Position numbers and translations under genes: made by a program. The notes beneath the pieces were generated by a model. It did no database searches. It was not told where the DNA came from and saw only the letters and a program-made list of their open reading frames with translations. Shown here piece by piece: positions 10,796-19,843 of a DNA stretch of 64,000 bases; position 1 is the stretch's first letter, and each line of letters starts with the position of its first letter. The stretch is from an uncultured Rhizobium sp. (GTDB lineage: Bacteria > Pseudomonadota > Alphaproteobacteria > Rhizobiales > Rhizobiaceae), in NCBI GenBank assembly GCA_945952315.1, contig CAMFIE010000007.1, positions 62,001 through 126,000 on the forward strand, read 5' to 3'.

Positions 10796-11467
10796 ATGCG
10801 CGACTGGATCGGCGAGCTGGGGTTGAAAATGGATCTCGTACCCCTGCTGGAACAGGAGCTGCAGCGGCTTGCCGTTCATCGCCTGAAGCCGAAGACGGTG
10901 CTGTTCCAGCCCGGCGATACGGCGCGCGGTTTCGTGGTGCTGATTTCCGGGCGCATCCATGTCTATCTGACCGGCCGCTCCGGACGGGAGCTTTTGCTGT
11001 ATTCTGTCACGCCCGGCGAAACCTGCCTGCAAACCACGCTCGGGCTGCTTGGCGAGGCGTCCTATTCCGGCGAAGGTGTCGCAGAAACGGATGTGGAGGC
11101 GGTCATCATCCCGCCGCCGCTGTTTCTGAAGCTGATGGACCAGTCCGCCCGCTTCCGGGCCTTCGTGTTCCGGGCCTTTGCCGCGCGTCTTTCGGATGCG
11201 TTTTTCGTGATGGAGCAGGTGGCCTTCGTGAAGGTTGAGGCGCGCCTTGCCCGCGAGCTTCTGAACCGGGCAGGCGAGGGGCGGCAGGTGGATGCGACCC
11301 ATCAGGAGCTTGCGGTTGCGATCGGGTCTGCCCGCGAGGTGGTGTCGCGGCGGCTGGAGGCGCTTGCCTCGGGTGGATTGATAGCCGCGGACCGCGGGCG
11401 GATCGATATACTCGATCCCGTACAGCTGGAGCGCATCGCCGGTGTGCAAACTCTTCCGCTTGCGTGA
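10796..11467 (+). CDS. Crp/Fnr-family transcriptional regulator
   Basis: This 223-residue regulator has a cyclic-nucleotide-binding-like beta barrel (residues ~25-115), a long dimer helix (~120-155) and a winged helix (~165-205). The recognition helix contains E181-V-V-S184-R185, the E-x-x-S-R pattern of Fnr proteins that read TTGAT half-sites, yet I found no clean TTGAT-N4-ATCAA site in the flanking gaps. The N-terminus lacks the four-cysteine cluster of oxygen-sensing Fnr; only Cys77 is present. It is followed by a DUF2892 gene, a pairing often seen for sulfide or redox stress. Confidence 0.88.
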   Translation: MRDWIGELGLKMDLVPLLEQELQRLAVHRLKPKTVLFQPGDTARGFVVLISGRIHVYLTGRSGRELLLYSVTPGETCLQTTLGLLGEASYSGEGVAETDVEAVIIPPPLFLKLMDQSARFRAFVFRAFAARLSDAFFVMEQVAFVKVEARLARELLNRAGEGRQVDATHQELAVAIGSAREVVSRRLEALASGGLIAADRGRIDILDPVQLERIAGVQTLPLA

Positions 11468-11542
11468 CTAAGTCACCGACAGCGCGGCCATGAGATGCGA
11501 TAGGGAGAGCATTAACCGTTCGTTCACGAAAGGATCACGGCC

Positions 11543-11749
11543 ATGTTCTCCACCAATGTCGGTTCCATTGACCGCGCGCTGCGCATCATCGTTGGCCTTG
11601 CGCTTCTTGCGCTGTTCTTTTTCTTCCCCGGCGCGCCCTGGCGCTATTTCACGCTGATCGGCATCATTCCGCTTCTCACCGGGCTGATGTCCACCTGCCC
11701 GCTTTACAGCGTCTTCGGCATCAACACCTGCCCGCTGAAGAAGAACTGA
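11543..11749 (+). CDS. DUF2892 / YgaP-like transmembrane protein
   Basis: This 68-residue inner-membrane protein has the DUF2892 pattern: NVGSIDRALRIIVGLALL, an ~FFFPGAPWRYFTLIG loop, then GLMSTCPLYSVFGINTC. It has two membrane helices and conserved cysteines (Cys53 and Cys63 by count). In YgaP this domain accompanies a rhodanese, but here it stands alone, 75 bases after the Crp/Fnr gene. A role in sulfur transfer or redox sensing is only suggested by the family. Confidence 0.88.
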   Translation: MFSTNVGSIDRALRIIVGLALLALFFFFPGAPWRYFTLIGIIPLLTGLMSTCPLYSVFGINTCPLKKN

Positions 11750-11824
11750 TCCCTGCCTCAATTTGCCCTGATTGCCTTTCACTGTAATCCCGATATCTTT
11801 CGCCAAAAGTGCAAAGGAGTTCGG

Positions 11825-12931
11825 ATGCTGGATGGGTTGAGGGAGAAATTGATGGCTGCGGCCTCGCAGGGCATCATTTCGGCGGAACAGGCTGATCGGC
11901 TTTCCCTGTTCCTGGAAGCGTCACCCCACGGCGCGACCACCGGACTTGATGCCCTGCGGGATCTTGAACCGGCCTCGCCGGTGGAAGAAAGCGAAATGCC
12001 CCGCTTCGTGCGCGGCTTTCACGATGTGCTCATCACCATCGGCGTGGTGATCCTTCTGACCGGCCTCTCAGGCCTTCTGCATGTGGCTTTTGCGCTTCTG
12101 GCCTGCGTGGCGCTCGCGGAAGTGCTGGTGAAACGCCAGCGGCTCGCCCTGCCTGCGGCGGCGCTGACAATCGCCTATGCCATTTCCGCAACCTGGCTGC
12201 TGATCGACATAAGCAGTTATGTTTTCTGGAAAGAGGCCACACCGGAAATCGGTACGGGGGGTGTCCTTCTCCTCGGCTATCTGCTGCTGATGATCCCGTT
12301 CTACTGGCGCTATCAGGTGCCGCTGGCGCTCGCAACGCTCATCGTTTCGGTGGCTGGTGCTTCAACGATCCTGATCCTCGCGGTCATAGAAAGGGCAGCC
12401 TATCGCAGCGAAATCGGTGTCAATCATCCGATCCTTTACAGCGCCATCGGGCTCGTGGCGGCGCTCATTGTTTTTGGCATCGCCCTGCGCTTTGATCTTG
12501 CGGATCCTGCCCGTGTCACCCGGCGCTCGGATGTGGCTTTCTGGCTGCATCTCGCGACGGCTCCGGCGCTGCTCTATTCCACACTCGCGCTGCTGTTCTT
12601 CCTCCGTGCCGGGGATCAGGATTGGGATGTGGGCGCAGTTTCGGCCAGCCAGCCGTTCAGCGTCATCCTGGTGGTCAGCCTGTTTGTGCTGATCGGGCTG
12701 GTGATGGACCGCCGCGCCTTCGTGACATCCGGGCTGATCTCGCTGGGTGTTGCGCTGGGGGCGCTGATCAAGGATCAATCCTTCGACTGGAATATCAATT
12801 TTTCGCTGGTGCTGGCCACAATGGGTGTGGTCGTGCTGTTTATCGGTGTCTTCTGGCCGACACTGCGCGGCCTCGTGGTGAGGCTCCTTCCGAACCGTAT
12901 CCAGTCTCGCCTGCCGCCGCTTCGGGCATGA
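11825..12931 (+). CDS. Polytopic membrane protein of unknown function
   Basis: This 368-residue protein begins with a short soluble segment (MLDGLREKLMAAASQGIISAEQA-like helix, residues 1-60) followed by about ten hydrophobic helices to residue ~350 and a basic C-terminus. The soluble N-terminus with an ISAEQAD element resembles DUF2157/DUF4401-type membrane proteins, but I cannot assign a family firmly. AAAGGAG sits 7 bases before ATG 11825. It stands alone and ends in a shared terminator. Confidence 0.7.
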   Translation: MLDGLREKLMAAASQGIISAEQADRLSLFLEASPHGATTGLDALRDLEPASPVEESEMPRFVRGFHDVLITIGVVILLTGLSGLLHVAFALLACVALAEVLVKRQRLALPAAALTIAYAISATWLLIDISSYVFWKEATPEIGTGGVLLLGYLLLMIPFYWRYQVPLALATLIVSVAGASTILILAVIERAAYRSEIGVNHPILYSAIGLVAALIVFGIALRFDLADPARVTRRSDVAFWLHLATAPALLYSTLALLFFLRAGDQDWDVGAVSASQPFSVILVVSLFVLIGLVMDRRAFVTSGLISLGVALGALIKDQSFDWNINFSLVLATMGVVVLFIGVFWPTLRGLVVRLLPNRIQSRLPPLRA

Positions 12932-12962
12932 AAAAAAGGGCGTATCCGCAGGATACGCCCTT
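12931..12962. terminator. Bidirectional terminator between the membrane-protein gene and ychF
   Basis: A perfect 10-bp stem (12938-12947 with 12951-12960) has a 3-base loop. Seven A on its left side give a U run for ychF transcripts on the minus strand; the right side is T-rich for the plus-strand gene. Confidence 0.92.
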
Positions 12963-12988
12963 GTGTCTGAACGAGGTCTGCACCCGCC

Positions 12989-14092
12989 TCAGGTGTTGAA
13001 GCGGAAGTGGATCACGTCGCCGTCCTGCACCACATATTCCTTGCCTTCGTCACGCGCCTTGCCCGCTTCCTTGGCGCCGGTTTCGCCACCGAACTTGACG
13101 AAATCGTCATAGGCAATGGTGTTCGCACGGATAAAGCCGCGCTCGAAATCCGAGTGGATGACGCCTGCCGCCTGCGGGGCCTTGGTGCCGCGCTCGATGG
13201 TCCAGGCGCGGGTTTCCTTCGGGCCGACGGTAAAATAGGTGATGAGGTGCAGCAGGTGGTAACCGGCGCGGATCAGCCGGTCGAGACCGGCCTCATGCAG
13301 GCCGAGCGCTTCGAGGAACTCGCGGGCCTCGTCTTCCGGCAGCTGTGCCACTTCCGCCTCGATATTGGCGGAAATAATCACGCATTCGGCACCCTGTTCC
13401 TTCGCCATGGCTTCCACGGCGGCGGTATGGGCATTGCCGGTCGCGGCATCGCCTTCGGCGACATTGCAGACATAGAGAACCGGATGCGAGGTCAGAAGGT
13501 TCAGGCCCTTCAGCACCTTCAGCTCATCGGCGGCCAGCGAAGGCGCCAGCACGCGGGCGGGCTTGCCTTCGGAAAGCAGCTTCTGAACCGCTTCCATGAT
13601 CGGCAGCTGTGCCATGCTGTCCTTGTCCTTGCCGGTCGCCCGCTTGCGGGTCTGCTCCACACGGCGCTCGAGACTGTCGAGATCGGCGAGCATCAGCTCG
13701 GTCTCGATGGTTTCGGCATCGGCCACCGGATTGATGCGGCCTTCCACATGGGTGATGTCATCATCCTCGAAGCAGCGCAGGACATGCACCACGGCATCCA
13801 CTTCGCGGATATTGGCGAGGAACTGGTTGCCCAGACCTTCGCCCTTGGAGGCGCCGCGCACCAGACCGGCAATGTCCACGAAGGAAATGCGGGTGGGGAT
13901 GATTTCCTTGGATTTCGCCGCATCCGCCAGCACCTTCATGCGCGGGTCCGGCACGGCCACTTCGCCGGTATTCGGCTCGATGGTGCAGAAGGGATAATTG
14001 GCCGCCTGCGCGGCTGCCGTCTTGGTCAGCGCGTTGAACAGCGTGGACTTGCCCACATTCGGCAGCCCGACAATACCGCATTTGAAACCCAT
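12989..14092 (-). CDS. ychF: Redox-regulated ATPase YchF (Obg family)
   Basis: This 367-residue P-loop protein belongs to the YchF/OLA1 group, which binds ribosomes and prefers ATP. Walker A is GLPNVGKST (9-17), the switch II motif is DIAGLV (73-78), and the altered G4 element NVAEGD explains the ATP preference. A coiled-coil insertion (~120-200) and C-terminal TGS domain (~280-365) complete the family layout. It lies downstream of pth, as in many proteobacteria. Confidence 0.97.
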   Translation of the reverse strand: MGFKCGIVGLPNVGKSTLFNALTKTAAAQAANYPFCTIEPNTGEVAVPDPRMKVLADAAKSKEIIPTRISFVDIAGLVRGASKGEGLGNQFLANIREVDAVVHVLRCFEDDDITHVEGRINPVADAETIETELMLADLDSLERRVEQTRKRATGKDKDSMAQLPIMEAVQKLLSEGKPARVLAPSLAADELKVLKGLNLLTSHPVLYVCNVAEGDAATGNAHTAAVEAMAKEQGAECVIISANIEAEVAQLPEDEAREFLEALGLHEAGLDRLIRAGYHLLHLITYFTVGPKETRAWTIERGTKAPQAAGVIHSDFERGFIRANTIAYDDFVKFGGETGAKEAGKARDEGKEYVVQDGDVIHFRFNT

Positions 14093-14247
14093 TTTCAGGT
14101 CCGTCCTTGATCATTCCGTTTTGCAAGCCTTTTGCGGAAAGGGGGCGGCAAGGTCAAGGGTGAGGCGCGGAAACTTCGGGTCGTAACGCTCTTTTCACCC
14201 CGTTTGTCAGCATCGCTTTAAAAGGGAAGTCCTATAAAGAGGCGACA

Positions 14248-14655
14248 TTGAACCGGAAAAGCCCGATGCCGCTGATCTATTACACCGCTGCGATACCGCT
14301 GTTTGCCCTTCTGGGGCTGTTCAGCCATATCTCACGCGGCCTGTTCAATCTTTTCCCGGACCGGGGCTATGGCAGTGGCGCACGGGAAGATTACAGCATG
14401 CTCGATGACTTCCTGAGCAGCAATTACAGCGTGATGGATCATCTGGTCGGCACCGAATATGACGATAACGGCTATTACGATCTCTACAGCCTGCGCAACC
14501 TGCGCATCTCCTGCATTTTCAGTGTTGGTGGGGGCGTGCTGGCGCTGATGCTTGTTCCCGATCTCGGGGCCGTGTTTGCGGCAGGCGTCGATTTCGCGCT
14601 CGTCTGGTTCCGGGATCTTGTGATCTACCGGCTGCAGAACATAAGGCTCTACTGA
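14248..14655 (+). CDS. Small membrane protein of unknown function
   Basis: This 135-residue protein has a hydrophobic N-terminal helix (LIYYTAAIPLFALLGLFS), a tyrosine- and aspartate-rich soluble middle (residues ~45-85) and a second hydrophobic stretch (~88-120). The start is TTG 14248 with AAAGAGG upstream; ATG 14266 is possible. No family is recognised. It converges on pth with only 6 bases between stop codons and no terminator. Confidence 0.55.
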   Translation: MNRKSPMPLIYYTAAIPLFALLGLFSHISRGLFNLFPDRGYGSGAREDYSMLDDFLSSNYSVMDHLVGTEYDDNGYYDLYSLRNLRISCIFSVGGGVLALMLVPDLGAVFAAGVDFALVWFRDLVIYRLQNIRLY

Positions 14656-14661
14656 GCCTGC

Positions 14662-15396
14662 TCACTCGCCCTTGTTGCCGCCAAACATCCGTTTCAGCAT
14701 GTCGGCCATCGGCCCGGTTGCGGGCAGGGCCTTCTGCTGCTGGTTGTTGCGGGCCTGATGAATGTGGGATTTCCCGATGGGCGCGGGCTTTGCAGGCTTT
14801 TCAGCCTTTTCGGCGACAGCCTCGTCCTTCACGCCGACGGCAAGCGCCAGCTTGTTCAGAAGCTGCGAATCTTCCGCGCGCACCAGCATGTCCGCATGGT
14901 CTGCCAGCGTATCAAGCAGTGGCTCCAGCCAGCTGCGATCCGATTTGGCGAAATCGCCGAGCACATGGTGCTGCACGGCCTCCTTGGAACCCGGATGCCC
15001 GATGCCGAGGCGTACGCGGCGATAGTCCTTGCCGCAATGGGCGTCGAGCGACTTGATGCCGTTGTGTCCGCCATGGCCACCGCCGGTCTTGATCCGCACA
15101 CGGCCCGGTGCCAGGTCAAGCTCGTCGTAAAGGACGGTGAGCTTGTCCGGCCCGAGCTTGTAGAAACGCAACGCCTCGCCGACAGCTTCGCCGGACAGGT
15201 TCATGAAGGTCTGCGGCTTGATCAGCAGCACGCGCTCGCCCGCGATCTCGCCTTCCGCGATTTCGGCCTTGAATTTCTTGGACCAGGGGGAAAAGGAATG
15301 ACGGCGATGCAGCGCATCCACGGCCATGAAGCCGATATTGTGCCGGTTGCCGGCATATTTGCTGCCGGGATTGCCAAGGCCTGCGATCACGATCAT
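14662..15396 (-). CDS. pth: Peptidyl-tRNA hydrolase
   Basis: This 244-residue enzyme recycles peptidyl-tRNA released from stalled ribosomes. It starts [11 protein letters not shown] and carries catalytic His19 in NRHNIGF, then PQTFMNLSG and [11 protein letters not shown]. The ATG at 15396 is chosen over upstream in-frame starts because the family begins there. After the catalytic domain (~1-185) there is an Ala/Lys/Pro-rich tail of about 60 residues ending in [12 protein letters not shown], common in rhizobial Pth and absent in E. coli. ychF follows downstream, with a small gene on the opposite strand between them. Confidence 0.96.
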   Translation of the reverse strand: MIVIAGLGNPGSKYAGNRHNIGFMAVDALHRRHSFSPWSKKFKAEIAEGEIAGERVLLIKPQTFMNLSGEAVGEALRFYKLGPDKLTVLYDELDLAPGRVRIKTGGGHGGHNGIKSLDAHCGKDYRRVRLGIGHPGSKEAVQHHVLGDFAKSDRSWLEPLLDTLADHADMLVRAEDSQLLNKLALAVGVKDEAVAEKAEKPAKPAPIGKSHIHQARNNQQQKALPATGPMADMLKRMFGGNKGE

Positions 15397-15480
15397 CGGG
15401 TCCACCATCGATTGGCTGGCCTGCAGGTCGGTTTTCGCAGGCAAGAAGCGCTGATGTAATCGACAGAAGGCGCGTCCGCG

Positions 15481-16242
15481 TCAATCCATTTTTTTGACGA
15501 GATCGCCAAGCTTCTGGGCGGGCATGCCATATTGCTGGTAGATCGCATCCTGCGTGCCGTTGAGGATCAGGCCGTTCAGCGCGTGCTGAAGCGCATTGAT
15601 CGTGTCATCCGGCACGGCGGTGTTGCAGATCAGCGCGTAGAGCGCAGCCGGAAGCGTCATGACCGGCTCGACCGGTCGGCCCTTGGCGGATTCGGCGATG
15701 AAAGCGGCCTCCGAGGTCAGCGCCAGATCAATGCGGCCCTTTTCCAGCTTGCGCAGAGTGAGCGAAAAATCGGCGGCGAAATCGAGATTGGCGAAGCCCT
15801 GTTTCGTCAGATAGTCGGCGCCGTAATCGCCTCTCTGTACACCGACGACATAGGCTCTCGCCTCCTCGAGCGTCTTCGGATTGACATCCGCACCCTTGCG
15901 GCGGATCAGCACCACCTTGCCTGCGCCAAGCGGCTCCACCCATTTGAACAGCTTGTCGCGCTCTTCGGTATGGTTGGCGGCAAAGGCGCAGGTGTGGGGA
16001 TCCCAGGTGGTCGCACTATAGGCCCGCGCCCATGGCGTCAGCTCCATCCTGTAGTCGATTTTTGCGGCCTTCATGATCGCATGGACCTGATCGGCACCGG
16101 CACCGCGGATTTCGCCGTTGAGATCTGCCGCATAGCCCGGATAGGGTTCCGCATAAATGGTGAGTGGGTCGGACAGGGCAGGGCCCGTCATGACGAGCAT
16201 ACCGGAAAAGCCGGCCAGCAGACAAAGGATCGCGCGTTGCAT
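15481..16242 (-). CDS. Periplasmic solute-binding protein (type 3 family)
   Basis: This 253-residue protein has a signal peptide (cleavage near ALS, ~25) and the fold of SBP_bac_3 proteins: LTIYAEPYPGYAADLNGEIRG, a WARAY segment, then the hinge strands GVQRGDYGADYL and LALTSEAA. No permease or ATPase accompanies it. It begins 40 bases after the stop of a GGDEF-EAL protein on the same strand, so it may serve as that protein's periplasmic sensor or modulator rather than in transport. ATG 16242 is preferred over GTG 16254, which abuts the AAGGGG ribosome-binding site. Confidence 0.8.
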   Translation of the reverse strand: MQRAILCLLAGFSGMLVMTGPALSDPLTIYAEPYPGYAADLNGEIRGAGADQVHAIMKAAKIDYRMELTPWARAYSATTWDPHTCAFAANHTEERDKLFKWVEPLGAGKVVLIRRKGADVNPKTLEEARAYVVGVQRGDYGADYLTKQGFANLDFAADFSLTLRKLEKGRIDLALTSEAAFIAESAKGRPVEPVMTLPAALYALICNTAVPDDTINALQHALNGLILNGTQDAIYQQYGMPAQKLGDLVKKMD

Positions 16243-16282
16243 CCGGTGTGTCACCCCCTTGACCAGCGCGGCCTGATTGTCT

Positions 16283-18670
16283 TCAGCCTCGCGCCGTTTC
16301 CACCATTTTTACCTCTACGCCATCGCTTTCAATCCGCCGTTCCAGATCCTTGACCGGAAGCGGGCGGCTGAAGAGATAACCTTGCCCGTAATCGACGCCC
16401 ATATCAATAAGCGTTTGCCATTGCTCGCGGGTTTCGATGCCCTCGGCAATCACCGTGCAGGCCATCTTGTGCGATATGGCGGTAATGCCCTCCACCAGCA
16501 TCCGGCTCTTGTCATAGGCCTCCACCGGGCCGCCGCTGAGTGCGCGGATGAAGGACTGGTCCACCTTGACGATATCGACCGGAAAGCGGTTCAGATAGGA
16601 AAGCGACGAATAGCCGGTGCCGAAATCATCCAGCGCGATACGGCAGCCGTACTGGCGGATCTGCGAAAGGATCATCGAAATATCGGGATTGTCCTGCATC
16701 AGCACCGCTTCAGTGATCTCCACCACCAGCGCTGAAGGTTGCAGGCCATAGCGCTCGAGCAGGCTCGCCAGGCGGGCCGGAAGACCGGGCTCGATCTGCA
16801 TGGAGGAGAAGTTGATGGCCACGTAATGGCTTGCCTGCGGCAGGGTCTGTTGCAGCGCTGCAAAATGCGTGAGGGCCTTTTCCAGCACCCGATTGCCGAT
16901 TGCGATGATTGAGCCGGTTTCCTCGGCCACGGAAATGATATCGGCCGGTGGCAGGATGCCCTGAACCGGATGGATGATGCGCATCAGCGCCTCGTATCCC
17001 TCGATCCGGTTGCTCTTCAGGCAGATCACCGGCTGGAAATAGGTTTCCACCCAATCCTGCTCGAGGCCGATCTCGATGATCTTCTCCAGCTCCGCCCGGC
17101 GACGGGTGCGGTCGGTCATCGAGGCATCATAGACGGAGGCGCCGTTCTTGCCCTCGCGCTTGCGCGCATACATGGCAAGGTCGGACATCTGCAGCAGTTC
17201 CGCCCCGGATTTTGCGTGCTGCGGATAAAGTGCGATGCCGATGCTTGCGGAAAGCCGGGCGGCAACGCCTGCCGCATCGAAGGGGCTGTTGAACAGGTCT
17301 GTCAGGTGCCGTGCAAGCTCCAGGGCCTGCCCCTGCGCATCTTCCGACATGCGCAGGATCGCGAATTCATCACCGCCAAGCCGCGAGATCGTATCGCCTT
17401 CGGCAAGGATCGGCTGCAGGCGGCGCACCACATCGCAAAGCACCGCATCGCCCGCCGCATGGCCGAGATTGTCGTTGATCCACTTGAAGCGATCGAGATC
17501 GATGAACAGGCAGGCGATCTGCCGGTTCATCTCGTCGGCGCGCTCGATCTGCTTCTGCAGCGCAGTTTCGAAGCCCTTGCGGTTCATCAGGCCGGTGAGG
17601 TGATCGGTGAGCGCCTGCTGGCGCACATGCTCTTCGGACTCTTTCAGCGCCGTCACATCCGTCATCACCGACAGCGAATAGGTAGGGCCGATGCCGCTTT
17701 CGCCGGGAAGTGTCTCGACGATCAGCACATGCATCATGCTGCCATCGGCTTTGATGAAGCGCACGGTACGGTCAACGATTTCGCCTTCGGGGGCGTCATT
17801 GTCACTGCGGCCGGCATATTTCTCGCGATCTTCCGGTGCGACCATGCTGGAAAAGAGGCGCCCGAGAACCTCGCTGCGCCGGTATCCGGTCGCGACCAGC
17901 CAGTAATCGGAGACCGCGGAAATCCGGTCCTCCCGGTCGATGGAATAGAGCATGGCCGGCGTGTGGTTGTAGATGTCAGTGGCGCGGCGGTGCGCGTTGC
18001 GCAGCTCGCGCTCCTCGCGCTCCAGCTTGCTCTGCATTTCGTTGAAGCGGGCGGCCAGATTGCCCATCTCGTCGGGACTGTCCCAGTCCACCCGCTGTCG
18101 GGAACCGAATTTGCGCGTGGCATCCACCGCCGCCGTCAGCCGAAGCAGCGGTGTGATGATCATCATGCGATTGCCGATGATGGCCGCGACCGAGACGGCA
18201 AGGACGGCAAAGGCAAAGATCGAGATGAAGCCGATTTCCACCGGCTTCAGCGAATTGAACAGGCCGACTTCGCGATAATAGACCGTGAGCTTGCCAATTT
18301 CGCGCGCGCCTCTGTTGGTCTTGCGGATGATCAGCTCGCTGCTCGAGGCAAGCGGTACATCGGGATTGTAGGTGGAATCGGCGCGGCTGATCTCGAAGGC
18401 ATTGGACGTATCACGCACCACCACCCGCACGATGGCCGGATCCGTGACAATCGTATCGGCGATGCTGCCCATGCTTTCGCTGTCGAGATCCCAGAGCGGT
18501 TGGGCAAGCGCCTTTGCATTGCTGGTGATGACAATCGCCACATGGTTGGCAAGGTCGGTCTTTGCCCGCCCGGAAGAGAGAAACAGGAACAGCACGAAGA
18601 GAGGGGCAACAAAGATCAGCAGCGCACCGCTCAAAATCGCCAGAAACCGGCTCTCGACGGAATGCGTCAT
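16283..18670 (-). CDS. HAMP-PAS-GGDEF-EAL cyclic-di-GMP protein
   Basis: This 795-residue membrane protein has helix 1 (~12-32), a periplasmic sensor (~33-145), helix 2 (146-167), HAMP (~168-222), PAS (~230-345), a diguanylate cyclase domain with intact GGDEF (432-436) and a phosphodiesterase domain with EAL (560-562). The EAL metal and catalytic residues look complete: EALMR, NFS, DDFGTGYSS, KVDQSF and EGIE. It may therefore make or degrade c-di-GMP depending on signal. The following solute-binding protein gene is probably co-transcribed. The ATG has GAGGGA upstream. Confidence 0.93.
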   Translation of the reverse strand: MTHSVESRFLAILSGALLIFVAPLFVLFLFLSSGRAKTDLANHVAIVITSNAKALAQPLWDLDSESMGSIADTIVTDPAIVRVVVRDTSNAFEISRADSTYNPDVPLASSSELIIRKTNRGAREIGKLTVYYREVGLFNSLKPVEIGFISIFAFAVLAVSVAAIIGNRMMIITPLLRLTAAVDATRKFGSRQRVDWDSPDEMGNLAARFNEMQSKLEREERELRNAHRRATDIYNHTPAMLYSIDREDRISAVSDYWLVATGYRRSEVLGRLFSSMVAPEDREKYAGRSDNDAPEGEIVDRTVRFIKADGSMMHVLIVETLPGESGIGPTYSLSVMTDVTALKESEEHVRQQALTDHLTGLMNRKGFETALQKQIERADEMNRQIACLFIDLDRFKWINDNLGHAAGDAVLCDVVRRLQPILAEGDTISRLGGDEFAILRMSEDAQGQALELARHLTDLFNSPFDAAGVAARLSASIGIALYPQHAKSGAELLQMSDLAMYARKREGKNGASVYDASMTDRTRRRAELEKIIEIGLEQDWVETYFQPVICLKSNRIEGYEALMRIIHPVQGILPPADIISVAEETGSIIAIGNRVLEKALTHFAALQQTLPQASHYVAINFSSMQIEPGLPARLASLLERYGLQPSALVVEITEAVLMQDNPDISMILSQIRQYGCRIALDDFGTGYSSLSYLNRFPVDIVKVDQSFIRALSGGPVEAYDKSRMLVEGITAISHKMACTVIAEGIETREQWQTLIDMGVDYGQGYLFSRPLPVKDLERRIESDGVEVKMVETARG

Positions 18671-18904
18671 CGCGCGCGGTCCCTCGTCAGAAAGACCGTT
18701 GGCGGGGGCATGTGATCGCCCCGGTAACTCCGAACCAGCGTCTGTCGATGCATTCCCTACCCGACTGCGAAACGAACAATGGCGCTTTTCCGGGACGATG
18801 CGGCACGAGGCCAGAATCGACCGGACGATGATGGTTCAAACGGTAGCAGCTATGGCGAATGGTTCTAGCAAAAAACAAATATACACAGGGCAATAGCCCT
18901 AAAA

Positions 18905-18945
18905 TGGGTAAAAACCCCGCGACGCGGCTGCGGCACGGGGTTTAT
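18905..18945 (-). terminator. Intrinsic terminator of rplY
   Basis: On the minus strand an 8-bp stem (18943-18936 with 18919-18912) encloses a GC-rich loop and runs into TTTTT. It ends rplY. The remaining bases up to 18671 (about 235) hold no gene I can support and should contain the promoter of the GGDEF-EAL gene. Confidence 0.85.
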
Positions 18946-18984
18946 CACATGTCAGATCCGGGCAGCCCGAGGGCCGTGGCTGTA

Positions 18985-19578
18985 TCAGGCTTCGCCTTCG
19001 CTCACGCCGCCAGCCGGAGCAACCAGCGTGGCAATCGTGAAGTCGCGGTCGGTGATGACCGGGGTGCAGCCAGCCGGCAGGGTGACGTGGCTGATATGCA
19101 GGCTGTCGCCGATCTTGTGGCCAGCGAGGTCAACAGTCAGGAATTCCGGAATGTCGTTGGCCGGGCAGTGCAGTTCGACTTCGTGGCGAACGATGTTCAG
19201 CACGCCGCCGACCTTGATGGCCGGGCACTTGTCCTGGTTGACGAAGTGAACCGGAACTTCAACGGTAACCTTCGAGTCCGCCGAAACGCGGATGAAATCC
19301 ACGTGCATGGTGAAATCGCGGACCGGGTCCAGCTGGTAATCCTTCGGCAGAACCGATACCTTCTGGCCATCGATATCGATGGTGGCAACGGTGGTCATGA
19401 AACCGCCGGCATGAATGCGCTTCGTCACCTCATTGGTGTTGAGAGCGATGGAAATCGGGGCCTGCTTGTCACCATAGATGACAGCGGGAATAAGGCCGTT
19501 GCGGCGAAGTTCACGGGAGGACCCCTTACCAACCCGTTCGCGCGTCTGGGCCTTGAGCTCGTAAGTTGCGTGGCTCAT
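18985..19578 (-). CDS. rplY: 50S ribosomal protein L25 (Ctc/TL5 long form)
   Basis: This 197-residue protein is the general-stress-type L25 that binds 5S rRNA. The N-terminal L25 domain (residues ~1-95) includes [20 protein letters not shown] and PAVIYG, and a C-terminal TL5 domain (~100-185) follows with [18 protein letters not shown]. The acidic tail is typical. ATG 19578 has AAGGA at good spacing; an upstream in-frame ATG is rejected. It lies between prs and pth as in related genomes, but two genes intervene before pth. Confidence 0.96.
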   Translation of the reverse strand: MSHATYELKAQTRERVGKGSSRELRRNGLIPAVIYGDKQAPISIALNTNEVTKRIHAGGFMTTVATIDIDGQKVSVLPKDYQLDPVRDFTMHVDFIRVSADSKVTVEVPVHFVNQDKCPAIKVGGVLNIVRHEVELHCPANDIPEFLTVDLAGHKIGDSLHISHVTLPAGCTPVITDRDFTIATLVAPAGGVSEGEA

Positions 19579-19708
19579 GGCATATCCTTTCAAGGTGTTA
19601 TGGAGAGCTCAGCACCGGAAACCGGCCCTGAACCGGAGCATGAAGCCGAATTTCGGGCAACAGGTCTCCATCCGCGTTGCCTCCAAGGGTGTCTACGCGG
19701 ACGGGCGG

Positions 19709-19737
19709 GCTATAGACCATTCCACCCGCCATTGCAA
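19709..19737 (-). promoter_or_regulatory. Likely sigma-70 promoter of rplY
   Basis: On the minus strand TTGCAA (19737-19732) and TATAGC (19714-19709) are separated by exactly 17 bases, about 130 bases before the rplY ATG. Confidence 0.5.
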
Positions 19738-19843
19738 GCAGGCCGGTTTGGGACGAAACCGCTGCCATACCACGCCTTTCCATGGTTGACAGGACGCGTC
19801 GGTAATCCCACTTTCATGAAAAACAACTATTGAGGAGTCTTCC

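Noticed and set aside
14718-15459. Plus-strand frames opposite pth
   Set aside because: They are shadows of pth, which has all family motifs; no initiation signals are seen.
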